Part shown: in pieces, positions 1 to 11,021 of the stretch
Position numbering within the stretch: position 1 is the first letter of the stretch
Layout: every line of letters starts with the position of its first letter
Source of the DNA: Cochliopodium minus
Taxonomy: Eukaryota; Discosea; Himatismenida; Cochliopodiidae
NCBI GenBank assembly: GCA_024220525.1
Contig: JAMYWO010000057.1
Span: forward strand, 101,835-158,100
Direction of reading: 5' to 3'
Length of the DNA stretch: 56,266 nt
The notes under the pieces: generated by a model
What the model saw: only the letters and a program-made list of their open reading frames with translations
Told to the model about the DNA's origin: nothing
Database searches by the model: none
Program-made: the position numbers and the translations under genes

Positions 1-405
1 AACAACCATTGATGAGATCTCCAAGTACAAGGAACATCTTTCTAATTCTCAATGGCAATCTCTTGTCTCTTTATTCCGAGGAAGTTTAGAATCTCGTATC
101 AAAAATGGAACACCCATTGATGAGATCTTCAAGTACAAGGATTATCTTTCTAATTCTCAATGGCAATCTCTTGTCTCTTCATTCCAAGGAAGTTTAGAAT
201 CTCAAATCAAAAATGGAACAACCATTGATGAGATCTCCAAGTACAAGGAACATCTTTCTAATTCTCAATGGCAATCTCTTGTCTCTTTATTCCAGGGAAG
301 TTTAGAATCTCGTAACAAAAATGGAACAACCATTGATGAGATCTTCAAGTACAAGGATTATCTTTCTAATTCTCAATGGCAATCTCTTGTCTCTTTATTC
401 CAGGG
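1..405 (+). repeat. 108-bp in-frame tandem repeat (four copies)
   Basis: Units begin near 1, 109, 217 and 325, with a period of exactly 108 bp (36 codons). Copies differ by only a few bases, for example Ser/Phe and His/Tyr alternations at the same two sites. Copies 1 and 3 share one variant and copies 2 and 4 the other, which suggests that a 216-bp pair was duplicated recently. The array may continue upstream of the window. Confidence 0.95.
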
Positions 406-2140
406 AAACATAGTAAATAAGCTTCATTTATTCATTAGTAATCCAAATTCATACAAGTACAACATTCAAACATTCAATAATGATATCGAAAAACTCCCAG
501 AAAATACTAAGGAAGAAATTTATCGGGGAATTGCAAATAATTTTGATTCACTCAAGGAACTTCTCATTTCATGGGGGTATTCACAAATAGAATCAATGAA
601 TTACAAAGAAAAGATGAAGGGAAATATGGAGATAGAATCAGTCCATCCTAAAAAAGTTCAGACAAAAGCAAATAGATTTTCCACTGGGATTCCCCTCCTC
701 GAAAACAATGTTTTTTATAAGTACGATAATAAAGAATTTTTGGCCTCTCAATTCAAAGAACTTCTATTGGTGAGGGAAAAAAATAGAGACGATAGAAGGA
801 AACCTTTCCTTTTGTACTATGATTCTCCAGGAAATGGAAAAACAGCAACAGTGGATGAGATCGTCAAAATGGCTTTAAACAATGAATTACATACATCCAT
901 AAACCAACCCAACAAAAATAAACAAACAAGAGATTACCCATATCCAGAACTCGAGGATTGTTTGGCTATTAATATAAATTATAATGACAAAATGAATTTT
1001 AAGGATTTGATAAATTCTCGATTATTTGAAGCAGATTTAGTAGCAAGGATTTTTTACAGGTATTGAACAAGTTTCATTTTAAATTTCTTTAATATTTTAT
1101 TTTATTAGTTATTTCTATGATCTAGATGCTTCTGGTGTATCATGTTTTAAAGAATTTGTCAAAACATTTTCCATCTTTTTGAAGAATATCAAATACAGTC
1201 ATGCCTTATTTTTTTTGAGAGAAGATTGGAAGAAATTCAAAAAGATTGATAGAGAAGTGTTCCTAATTATAACCATAGATGATTTGAGAATTTTGGAAGA
1301 ACTCAAGAATGTGGGCAACCAAATGGGGAAAGATCTTTCCAAAATTAAAAATGTTTTAGACATTTTCAAAAAAGAACAAGATTCTAATATAATATATGTG
1401 TTCACTGCTATTGATCCATCTATTTTTCATGTTAGCGGTTTGGAAATAATTCGATCCAATGCATCAAGATATTTTGATTGGAAATTGATTTTGAGAATGT
1501 CGGTCGAAAATATGGAAAAACTAGTAAAAATGCTTCCTCAATCGAAATCCAACCCCCAAAAATTTTCCAAAAACTTACTTTTTGCTCTCAAACTTGCAGG
1601 AGGACACTATCGCTCAGTTGAAAAAGTAAATAATCGATTTTTTTAAGTTAATGTTATTGTTTAAATCTTAAATGTTTTTTATTTATTATTCAAGATAATT
1701 TTGAATTATAATCAAATCATCAAAAAAGGACTAAATATGGGTGATCACATATTTCTTCTTGAGCTCGTTTATTGCCCTAGTCTCTCTGTACTTAATCCAC
1801 AAATTGCAAATAACTGGGTTATTCTCGCTGCTGCCATTCTCCAATATGAAGTGAGTTTAAAAGATGAATTCTTGGAGGGTGAAAATGTTCTTTCTCAAAT
1901 AATAAATGGAATCTACTTGAATCAGATTAAAGATCCCCAAAATTATTTTACAAAAGGAATCAGAATCATTCCTAATGTTTCTTTGGTTTTCCTTTATTCT
2001 TTTGCTCGTTTTTGCTATGAATCTCAAGCTTCTGACAAAAAAAATAAAGTGATATCTGAGTTGATTAAGAAAATGATAGAGAATTGTTTAAAAGTGGATG
2101 ATCCAAAAGCATTTGTAAAATTTAATGCTTTCTATCTCCT
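2..2140 (+). CDS. Crinkler-like P-loop NTPase, 5' end outside the window
   Basis: Reading is open from base 2. Exons: 2-1059, 1109-1625, 1695-2140; both introns (49 and 69 nt, GT-AG) close in phase. The N-terminal part is four copies of a 36-residue repeat. A conserved segment follows with a Walker A motif (SPGNGKT, near base 830) and a hydrophobic strand ending in two Asp (LIITIDDL, near base 1270) that fits Walker B. This layout, a repeat head and a STAND-like NTPase without other recognisable domains, resembles the Crinkler-RHS NTPases found in many protists and oomycetes. That family link is from memory of the motif pattern, not a search. The 3' end is uncertain: the frame meets an N at 2141 and then a microsatellite, and stops at once. 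The true C-terminus may be missing. The molecular role is unknown. Confidence 0.6.
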
Positions 2141-2214
2141 NAATAAAAAATAAAAAATAAAAAATAAAAAATAAAAAATAAAAAATAAAAAATAAAAAAT
2201 AAAAAATAAAAAAT
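2141..2214. repeat. (TAAAAAA)n heptamer tract preceded by a single N; probable assembly join
   Basis: About ten copies of a seven-base unit (T followed by six A) run up to base 2214, directly after an undetermined base at 2141. The NTPase reading frame stops here, and a different gene that lacks its N-terminal catalytic domain starts 30 bases later. The same heptamer occurs inside introns near 30.7 kb and 40.8 kb, so it could have bridged two unrelated contigs. Confidence 0.8.
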
Positions 2215-2244
2215 GTTTAATTTTAAATATAAAACTCTGTTTAG

Positions 2245-3635
2245 GATGATTATTCTCAAAAAGGAAAATCAAAATTTGTGCAGTTGGGAGTTTATTCGGA
2301 GACTTTGGAGAATCACGCAGCAAGAGAATATTACAAAATAAGCGAGGACTATTCTTCTGGTATCATCGTCAGAAAAATTCATCCTTTCTCTCCCCTAAAA
2401 GACGTTTTGATTCCTGGAGACGTTTTATGTAATCTCATAAACAATTTTCTTTATTTTTCAATCAAAGAATTATTTTAAAGTAATATTATAAATATTTGAT
2501 TTAAAAGTAATTTTTATTCTTTCAACACAAGTTTTATGATATTATTTTTTAATTTTAATAAAATATCATATTTTTTATCATTTATTCATTTCATTTTTAT
2601 TTATTTCATTTTATTTTTTTGAATTAGTTTATATTTCAAATTTTTTTTTATTTTTTTAAATTATTCTAAACAAATTTATTTTTTAAATTTGATTTTTTGA
2701 AATAAGTTTATTTTGTATCATTTCTAAAATTTTTTTTTTTGTTCACTTTTTATTTACATACAGGCTCAATAGACGGAATGGAAATAGCATCAGACGGAAC
2801 GATCGAACTGAGGCCAAACGAAAGAATATCAGTGCTTTTCCTCCTCTCCAAAAAGTCCGTCAACGACAAAATTACGATCACCTACATCAGGGGAGGCCAA
2901 AAGATAACGAAACACGACATCGTCTTGACAGAACTTCCTAGACTCATTCCCCGACTCTCTGTTGATGTCGTTCCTTCTTATTTCGTTGTTGGTGGAATCG
3001 TTTTTGTTCCTGTTTCTGTTCCTTTGTTTGAAGAGTGGTTCGATGATAAGTGGAAGAGCAAGGTAGTTTTTCATTAAATTAATTATTAAAAAAAATCAAA
3101 AATATATTAAAAATTAAGTAAATAAAAAAAATATGTTCAATTTTAATTTTTTTTATGTTAAATTATTCTTGTTTTTATTTTTTTTTTTTCAATAAAAATG
3201 TTTGTATGAAAATTTTTTTCTTTTAATAAAGGTGAGACTAGAATTATTGCAAATGTATTACAATGATCAACCAACTTCACAAGATGATCAAATAATTACG
3301 ATTTCTCACATTCTTTCTTCAAATATCAACCATGGTAAAAAATTTTTTTTCTTAAAAAATTATTTTTTGTTTTTAAAATTTTTATTTTTTTGTTAGGATA
3401 TGATAATTTCGCTCATCAAGTTTTGGATAGTGTCAATGACATCAAAATTTCAAACATGAAACAGTTGGCTACTGTTGTGGACCAAATTTTAAGCAATCCA
3501 GATGAAAAGTTCATCAGATTCAAACTTAGATACAATGGTTCTGAAATAGTTATGTTGACTTCTCAGTTAAAGGAAGAACAAAAGTCCATTTTGAAGACTC
3601 ATTCTATCCCCAATGACAGATCTGTTGATCTTTAA
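2245..3635 (+). CDS. Deg9/HtrA-family protease, PDZ-containing C-terminal half only
   Basis: Exons: 2245-2428, 2764-3062, 3232-3334, 3397-3635 (TAA). The acceptor before 2245 is TTTAG and all phases agree. The protein matches the C-terminal half of plant-type Do-like 9 proteases: a first PDZ domain (SGIIVRKIHPFSP, then SDGTIELRPNERI), the family-specific block around PSYFVVGGIVFVPVSVP, and a second PDZ-like domain ending in SIPNDRSVDL, which corresponds to the conserved end of Deg9 proteins. Family members are ATP-independent serine proteases or chaperones; Deg9 is known from plants and other eukaryotes. The trypsin-like domain with its His-Asp-Ser triad is absent. Since an N and a microsatellite lie just upstream, loss in assembly is likelier than a real domain loss. 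Confidence 0.8.
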
Positions 3636-3825
3636 TTTTATTTATTAAAACTTTTAATAATGAAAATTTTTAATTATTCAAAAATTAAATCAAAAATATG
3701 TGAAAATAGTCATAATCTGCCACAATCCTTTAATTTTTTCCAATCAAAAGAGAATATATAAATTTTTCTTTAAAAAAATTGCAAATAAATATTGTCGACT
3801 CTGTTTGTGTACAGTAAAAAAAAAA

Positions 3826-3898
3826 GACTCCTTAGCTCCAATGGTAGAGTGGACGACTCCAGATCGTTTGGTTATCGGTTCGAGTCCGATAGGGGTCT
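3826..3898 (+). tRNA. tRNA-Trp (CCA)
   Basis: A complete 73-nt cloverleaf can be drawn. Acceptor GACTCCT pairs with AGGGGTC; D stem GCTC/GAGT with loop CAATGGTA; anticodon stem GACGA/TCGTT with loop CTCCAGA, giving anticodon CCA; variable region TGGTT; T stem ATCGG/CCGAT with loop TTCGAGT. No intron and no encoded CCA tail. The A box and B box are normal. A T-run terminator follows within about 15 bases. Confidence 0.95.
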
Positions 3899-4267
3899 TT
3901 ATTATTTTTGCTCCTATTTTTTCTATTTTTGAAAAGAAATGGATACTATTACTTTTGCTTATTTGGATATAATTCGATCCAATGAAGAAATGGAGACTGA
4001 TTATATTTTTTCATCTTGCCAATTCCAACTTGAGCATATGATAGTCGAGAGGAATTTTATATTCTGTATCTGATTCAACCGAATGTGTAATCTATCCCTT
4101 CAATTGGTCCTTTTCATATTATTCCATATTTTTTTTTTTCAATATTTTCAGTAGAAAAAGCTTTTTTTCTATTTTATGGCCCATTTTCCAACCAAACTCC
4201 ATTTCATGCGTTATAATATATTCATCACTATTAAATTAAAAAATTGAAACAGATTTGGATACATCAA
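3899..4267. other. Intergenic, nothing recognised
   Basis: The space between the tRNA and the F-box gene is A/T-rich. It holds the T-rich Pol III terminator region just after 3898 and no convincing reading frame on either strand. Confidence 0.6.
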
Positions 4268-5463
4268 ATGAAATCCTTTTTCTCGAAATTATTCAAAAAG
4301 AAGATTACAAAAGAGGGAATGGATGAGATGGATACTTTCAAAAAACAATGTTGGATCATAATCTTATCAATGATCGATTTTAAAGATTTATTCGTAATTT
4401 CTCGTGTATGCAAATCTTTTTTCTTTATCTTGAAAGAAAATGAAAGATTTTGGAATCTTTATTCTATCAATACCTTAGGAGCGAATCAATTGATGAATCA
4501 TTATTCCTCATGGAAGAAATTCTGTTTATCTCAATTGATGGTGGGTTGGAATAAAGAGAAATCATTGCCCATCTTTGAAATTGATGAGAAAGATACAAGG
4601 ATCTTGAAAACTAATTCAAAATCAGGCAACAAAAAATTTTATATATTTAAATTTTATTTTTTATATTTATTTCTTTTTACATTTTGGAAAATAAAATTAT
4701 TACATAGGAGCATGGAATTGTTGTTTGACCAAAAATTATTTGATGGAAAACTTTTTGTATCCTTTCCAAATCAATTATGCTTCGACTGGATATTTCCCAA
4801 TCGGAGTGGCAACAAAAAATACAGAAGTAAACTCACAAAAGGGCTTTGCGTGTGATAAATACAGGCACGGATATTTCTTCAATAATAATTATGTAAATTT
4901 ATGTAACGATGGAAGAGGTGTTAAATATGATTGGTTGAGTGGATTTAAGAATAGATGTAAGTTGTTGATAATGGTTCATGATAAAAGTTATTCTCAAGGT
5001 AATAATTTTTTAATTTAATTTAAAATTTTAACAGTTTTTTAATTTTTTTTTTATTGTTTCCTTTTTAATCTTTAAACTTGGATATTAATTTAAACTTGGA
5101 TTTTAATTTGGACAACTCCATTTTTCTTTATTTAAAATAATTCTTTTATTTTCTAAAAACAACATTTCAAATTTAAAATATTATTTTTGATCAAAGGAAT
5201 TTAGTATGTTTAAAAAGTACATTTTTATTTTTCAAATAGAAAGTGCAATGGTCAGCTTTTTTTACCAAGAACCAAAATCTGGAGAGGAAGAGATGAAATA
5301 TCAATTCACTTTCAAAGGCATCCCTCTTTGTGAAGACAGAAAACTTTATGGATTCTTTGGATGTGGTCACCCCAATATAACAGTCGAACTCTTCCCTCCT
5401 ATTCCCTTCAACAAAAACATTCAGTACAAATTTATTGATGCTAAAACATTAAATGAAGATTAA
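4268..5463 (+). CDS. F-box protein with SPRY-like C-terminal domain
   Basis: Exons: 4268-4625, 4708-4998, 5240-5463; 290 residues. The ATG at 4268 was preferred because it is the first ATG of the frame. Residues about 20-75 look like an F-box (hydrophobic ILSMIDFKDLFVISRVCKSF, then ERFWNLYS). The later exons have the spacing of a B30.2/SPRY fold: AWNCCLTKNYLMENFLYPF, YFPIGVATKN, a short Tyr/Phe-rich strand, and a C-terminal IPFNKNIQYKFI. F-box proteins usually recruit substrates to SCF ubiquitin ligases, and the SPRY part would be the substrate-binding side. The first intron starts with GC, not GT: only 4626 (GCAACA) to 4707 restores the frame, so it is a GC-AG intron. Confidence 0.6.
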
Positions 5464-5845
5464 ATCATTATTAATTTGGATCACCCTTTGTTAATTTTTC
5501 AAGGAGATAAATAAGTGGTGATTGAATTATAGATATCTTAGTTTTATTTTTTAGTAGAGAATACAAAGTATTTATTCCTTGTAGACTTGAGTTTTGGATT
5601 TACATTAAATTCATAACAATGTTATAATTATTGATATTTATCTTTCGTAAGAAATAATGAATTTTTAAAGCATTGTTAAATGCACTCCACAGGTTTTTTG
5701 TTTTTTTCAATATTGAGTTACAAACTTTTAATAAACTATTTTTGTACTGTGAGTTTAATATTTCTAACTAAGGCATTATTTCTTTAAATCAAACTTTACT
5801 AATTCGAGATGAATAAGATTTTTTGAATAACAAAAGTTAAAATGA
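5464..5845. other. Intergenic, nothing recognised
   Basis: This A/T-rich spacer lies between the F-box gene and the left edge of the decayed duplicate. I see no coding or structural signal. Confidence 0.5.
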
Positions 5846-6130
5846 AACATTTAACGACTTGAAACATCCCGAAATTGTATTTGGAGAAGAGGCAACAGAA
5901 TTGAAGTTGGGTATTGTTCCTGTTGAATTGAAAACTGCAAAACTTTCTGAATTTATAAAGTATAATTGAAAAATGTCTCCTTTGAGAGTAAACCACCCAT
6001 TTGAAACCACTAAATAAGCATAGGTAGTGGAATTTGCAGGAAGTGGCCAATAACACCACAAGTATTCTGTCAGAATACAAAAATATTTAGGGAAAAAATT
6101 ACAAAGATTACTTAATTCATTTATAATTTG
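5846..6130 (-). pseudogene. Decayed copy of the 5' part of the secreted protein gene at 42338-43213
   Basis: On the minus strand this segment repeats, at high identity, the first third of the GPI-like secreted protein gene located at 42.3-43.2 kb (shared peptide SESFAVFNSTGTIPNF). It starts near the same ATG context, lacks an internal stretch of about 60 bp after the signal-peptide region, and breaks off near 5846, before the Cys-rich and Thr-rich parts. The upstream leader (around 6119-6160) also matches the leader of the intact gene. It cannot make a normal product, since the signal peptide is out of register with the rest. Confidence 0.85.
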
Positions 6131-6188
6131 AATTAAATTTTTTTTTTTTATTTTTTTATTTTTCAAATTTTTTTGAATTTAAAAAAAA

Positions 6189-6680
6189 ATGAATGATGGT
6201 GTATGAAAGTTGGTATAGATCTGTTCCATCTATTTTTCATTGGTCCCTTTCCATCCATTCTCTTCATCACTCTGATTATTCTCATTCTTTTCAGTAATTA
6301 TGAGCAAGAATCGATAATCAAAGATAAAGATACATACATCAAGAGATTCTCGATAGGATATATGATTTTGATGTTCATCAATCAGATGGTTCTCTATTAT
6401 TTAAATTTCCTGTTTATGGAAGAAACAATCACCAAAAGGTCTTCTACTATATCTTGCCATTTCCATTGATCATAACGATCATCTATTCGATATTGAACAC
6501 ATTGGTTATACCACCAATAAATATTCCTTCAAGTTTTTTTTCAAATATATCTTTTCGATCATCTCAATTATAGCATCATTATACATCATCTCCACATCGA
6601 TCTACTTCCTTACAAAAAACATAACGATCATATGCGGAATATCCACAAATATAATCCTCCTTGTTTGTGGTATATAATTC
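6189..6680 (+). pseudogene. Decayed copy of the membrane protein gene at 45384-45992
   Basis: The segment is nearly identical to the multi-pass membrane gene at 45.4 kb (shared IDLFHLFFIGPFPSILFI). Several small deletions separate it from the intact copy: a few bases near the start and after the third codon block, about 26 bp near 6436, about 15 bp near 6512 and about 21 bp near 6617. The reading frame is therefore lost about 90 codons in. It lies head-to-head with the other decayed copy, only about 60 bp away, whereas the two parents are 2.2 kb apart. Confidence 0.85.
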
Positions 6681-6795
6681 TCATTAGATCATAATCAAAA
6701 ACGATATCTCCACATTACAATTTTATAATTCATAATAAATGGAAAATTAATTTTAAAATCGATGTGAAACTTTAAATTATTAAAAAGGGATTTTG

Positions 6796-7901
6796 ATGAG
6801 GAGAAAACATTCTGAAGACAATCCAATTTTGATGATCATGCAAGATGAAGACGAAAGTGATAGCGAGAAGAGTGAGGAGACAAACATGTTGATAAAAGTC
6901 AAGCTAAAAAGCAAATTAAATGTTGGAAGTTTTCTCAAAAGATTCGCCTTTATAATTTTGTTTTTGATATTGATCATCACCATAGTGATGATCTTTATTT
7001 ATTTTTTTCTGATAAACAACTACAAGGTCGACTGTTTCATGAATAGTGGAGAAAAATTGGTTCAATTAGATCACAGTTTTAAGTATAGTGGATATGAATT
7101 TCATTCACAAGGGTCAGATGATTTGGTTCTTTATTATTTCAACGAACAACCAAATTATTTGCCCACGAAAGTTCAAGAGACTTACCTAGATTTGAATGAG
7201 AGTGGAGTGGGGTTTTTTATGGATACTGATTCAGATTTGAACATTGTCATTACTAATAGTAATACTTTATTTTTTTAAATGCTCTATTTATTCTTTTGTT
7301 TTTTTTTGTTTATTCATTATTCTTTTTTAAAAGACACTTTTGGGAATGGAGTGAAGGTCTGTATAAATACACCTTTGGAATTAAATATCTTATTCCAAAA
7401 TTACCAGCGTAATTGTGTGACATACGACAGAGATGTAAATTTTTTTTTTTTTAAAAATGAAATAAAACGAGTTTAAAATAAACAAAATATGAAATAAATT
7501 TTTTATAGTATCAATTAATACCATTGAAATGCAACTTTGACAAACCAAGATTTGTTTATCTCACTTGGCCAAACGCAACCAACGTCAACCTACAACTAAC
7601 TTGGAAAGCACACGACCTCTCCAAAGCCACCAAATCTTGTTCTAATTCAACTTGTTCAATGAAAGAGTCAGATTATGTGGTACTTAAAAGGAGGGACAGC
7701 TCATTATTACCCACTCAAAATTTTTTGTTTTATCAAGTTTATAATCCTCGTTTCATTCTCACCATCGTTTTTTCTGCTCTTGCCTCCATCATTTTTGTTT
7801 CTCTTTTGGTTGTCTTGATCACTTCCTATGCTGTGATCAAGTTCAATAGCAAGAAGGAGAATCAAGATTTCAAAATTAAAAGTTTGAGACATTACAAATG
7901 A
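6796..7901 (+). CDS. Two-pass (or single anchor plus tail) membrane protein, unrecognised
   Basis: Exons: 6796-7258, 7334-7434, 7509-7901 (TGA); 318 residues, all phases consistent. The first ATG is at 6796. A charged cytoplasmic head rich in Asp, Glu and Ser is followed by a strong membrane segment near residues 55-77. An ectodomain of about 170 residues with several Cys (CFMNSG, VCINTP, NCVTYD, KSCSNSTC) and N-glycosylation sites follows. A second membrane segment (residues about 270-300, FILTIVFSALASIIFVSLLV) precedes a short basic tail. Both termini would be cytoplasmic. No family was recognised. Confidence 0.7.
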
Positions 7902-7997
7902 TCATTGCCAAATTTTTAAATTAAAAAATTTTTTCATTGATGAGTTAGTTTGTCAATGATTGAGATTATAATATAAAATTAAAAAACTTGCTTTTGA

Positions 7998-9082
7998 ATG
8001 GGAAACAAAAATAGCAAAATAGGAATATATGATAATTTTCAATTCATCAATGAAGACTTGAACAATATAGATAATAAAAGTTATTTTTGTTCATTTGAAG
8101 GAATACAAAATTTTTTATTATTTTTTTACTTTAGCGAAATTCAAATCGGGATCTAATTATGGTAATCCTCCTTGCTTTTCAAGTTGTGCTGAACATATTG
8201 GTTTGTATTATCAACCCGAAGATGGAAAAGGATGGATCGACAACAGATCCAATCAATTGTTCGTAGATGAAAGTTTCATCATAATCAAATGTGGTAAATC
8301 AAATTTAAAATATATTTAAAACTTTATTGAACAAATACGTATATTTCTAACAAAAATATGTTATTCATGATAGCATCCCAAAATTATTCATGATTTGAAT
8401 GCTACATTAAAGATTTGATATAATCAAAAAATGCAAATTATAAGATTCTTTAAAAAATATCACAATTTAAATTAAATTCTAAAGGTTGGAATTATAGTTT
8501 CGGACTGAAAAAAGGCAGAAAGAAAATAGTGCAACTGAGAAACCAAAACAAGGAGTAAGAGTTTGACAAAAAAGTGTGGAAGATGGAGGTAGGTGGATAC
8601 TTTTTTTGTTGTTTAATGGAAGATGGATCTGTTTGTTACAATTCTGATTTTTCAAAGCCCTATGAGATAGTGTCACCACTAACTTTTTTTTATTTTTTTG
8701 AAAGAAATTAATGGATATTTTTTATTTTTAGGGAAATTACTTTTACCCACAAAGTTGTTGAATTATGGTAGATAATTTTTTTCGATTTAATCTTTTTATT
8801 TTATAATTTTTAGTGAACATTTAACCAAACTGGAAATATCTCCTGAAATAACCAAAGAGCAAGTGATTGGAGTGAGTTGTGGTAAAATTAATTATTTTCT
8901 ACCTCTCTTATAGTTTACACAAATTCAGTCACCCTTTTTTCAAACAAAACATTCTTTTGTTTTTGTTAGTTATAAACAAGTGGAACAAAGACTTTTCAGT
9001 TAATAAAACATTTAGATTTCCAAAAATGATTGTCATCAAAATTATTGAAGATCTTTCTTCCCAATTTTCTCAAAGAAATTAA
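7998..9082 (+). CDS. Predicted N-myristoylated cytosolic protein, unrecognised
   Basis: Exons: 7998-8079, 8135-8293, 8485-8554, 8732-8767, 8814-8881, 8970-9082; 175 residues. All six exons join in phase with GT-AG introns, which is the main argument that this is one gene. Two exons are short (36 and 68 nt). The N-terminus is MGNKNSK: Gly2 with Ser6 fits the N-myristoyltransferase consensus, so membrane association is inferred. The middle holds a conserved-looking Cys/Gly segment (NPPCFSSCAEHIGLYYQPED) and a basic stretch (LKKGRKKIVQLRNQNKE). No domain was recognised. Confidence 0.55.
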
Positions 9083-9147
9083 TAAAAAAAACTTTGTTAT
9101 TCTCATTCTATTTTATTTTTCTATTCAAAAATGTAACATTTTTTTTT

Positions 9148-10902
9148 CTAAATTTTATCAATATCTTTTAACTCTGAGAAGTTTCTACTTTCTGAGAAAG
9201 ATCTTCTTTTATAACTATTAATTGTGGAACCATTGCTTTGGGGAGAATCATTAGGTCTGAAGCCGAGAACTAGACCCAAGCAATAAATGCAAACACCGAA
9301 ATAAAATAAACAATCGTAAACTAGAAGTAAGGTAGGAGTGGAATAAGTTTTGTCAAAGATACGCCAAACAAAAGTTGAAAAAGAAAAAACATAACCAAAG
9401 AAATACATAAACATGTGTAAAAAAAATCTTATGTATTCTTTTTTTTTTTGATCGTCTGTGTCACTGTTTTTTTTGAAGGATACAATCATGTAAGCTATGA
9501 TTGCGAACCTGACGAAAAATGCAAGCATCATGAAAGCATAGAAGGAAGCCATCACTATTCTCATGTTCTTGAGGAGTCTGTGGTTGTCGAAATCATACAA
9601 GCTCAACTTTGCTCCGATAGCTAAAAATAATAAACATAAATATAATTTTGGAAATAAGTTGTTGGAAAAACAGCTGAGTAATGTTTTCAACAAGATTTAA
9701 AAAAGTTATTACCAAAGTTTATTCCTATGCACACCATTGCCAAACTTCCTCCTAGGGTGAAAAAGAAATAATTGATTTGAAATGGTAAGCCTTTGATTTT
9801 CAAAATGGTCACGGAGAGGTGGATACACATTGACACAAAGATGATAGTGAAAGACACCAACGTGATGGGTTGAATGAGACTATAATATTGCCAGTTCTTG
9901 TAGACGGAGTAATACCCAATCGGATCAATGAAAAAAGAACTTGATGTGATCAAAACTATTTATTTAAAGAAAATTGAAACAGAAAATATCAAATTTTTTT
10001 GAATATAATTTTTACGTATTAATGCCACAAACAACATAGTTTTGTGGAATGAGAAAAATTTATCTTCTGTTTGGAAGAAATTGTACAACCTCTTTGAGAT
10101 GGGAATAAGATTGCAAATAAAGAAAGAAAGGAAGAATATCTGCATGAAGATTATCCCTCCTTTGTTCAACTTTGTCACTGGATTTTCAACAACATTAATT
10201 TTTACTCTTGTCACTTTATACAAAAGAAAAATTAAATTAATAATTAGCTGAAATTAAATAATAAATGATAAATAACAATATCAATTTACCTGAGGAATTC
10301 CCCAAAAAGAGTTTATTGACCAAATTGATAGTTGTTTGATTGTTTAGATCCAAACAGAAAGTTGGAACTTGATTGGAATATTTGCTTGGTGATTGATCTC
10401 TAAAGTGACAAGTCTCCCAAGATCCCAATATTATTACCATTATTGCACCTTTCTTTCCTGCTGTTTCTATATGTTTTTCTGTTGCACATTTATTCCCATA
10501 TTTTACAACCACAGTCTTTCCAATTAACTACAAATAAATATTTAAAATAAATTTAAAGAACATCAAAGTTATTTTGATCATTAACTTATCTGATCATATT
10601 ATCTGATCATATTATCTGTTTAATTTTAATATTGAATTTATTCTTTATAATTTCTTGATTATAAATTATTTTACTTGCATATCCGACTCTTTATTTGTAT
10701 ATTTGCATGTATTTATTTCTTTGAAATCATTTGATATGGGTAACATATCCACAATGAAAGAATTATTTTTTTTATCTGACTTTATTTTATTCCCAATGAA
10801 TTCATAACAATCTATTTCTTCTGTATAGTTGACCATGCAATCTACCATCAACAACATTGAAGAACATATTAGAACACAAAAAAATAACACTGACAATTTC
10901 AT
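9148..10902 (-). CDS. Seven-transmembrane receptor-like protein with secreted N-terminal domain
   Basis: Exons (minus strand): 10675-10902, 10290-10527, 10016-10213, 9713-9955, 9148-9620; 459 residues, phases consistent. A signal peptide (MKLSVLFFCVLICSSMLLM) leads into an ectodomain of about 140 residues. Its part CATEKHIETAGKKGAIMVII, then a Cys and FCLDL, resembles the protease-associated (PA) fold. Seven hydrophobic segments follow, roughly one per 30 residues, and a Ser-rich basic tail (SYKRRSFSESRNFSEL) with likely phosphorylation sites. The architecture matches orphan receptors with a luminal head (GPR107/GPR180/TMEM145-like) more than classical GPCRs, but I cannot name the family. It is expected at the plasma membrane or in the secretory route. 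Confidence 0.7.
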
Positions 10903-11021
10903 TTTTTTTATATTATAAATTCAAAAAACAATGAGGACAAAAAATAAAAAGAATTTTATTCACAATCAAATATTAAATAATATATATAATGAAATTTCGA
11001 AAAAAAAAAAAAAAAATTCCT

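Noticed and set aside
1-405. Regular 108-bp units considered as a CRISPR array
   Set aside because: There are no unique spacers; the whole unit is repeated and translated in frame in a eukaryotic gene.
8479-8679. Minus-strand frame of 66 codons
   Set aside because: It is antisense to an exon and intron of the six-exon gene at 7998-9082, with no support of its own.
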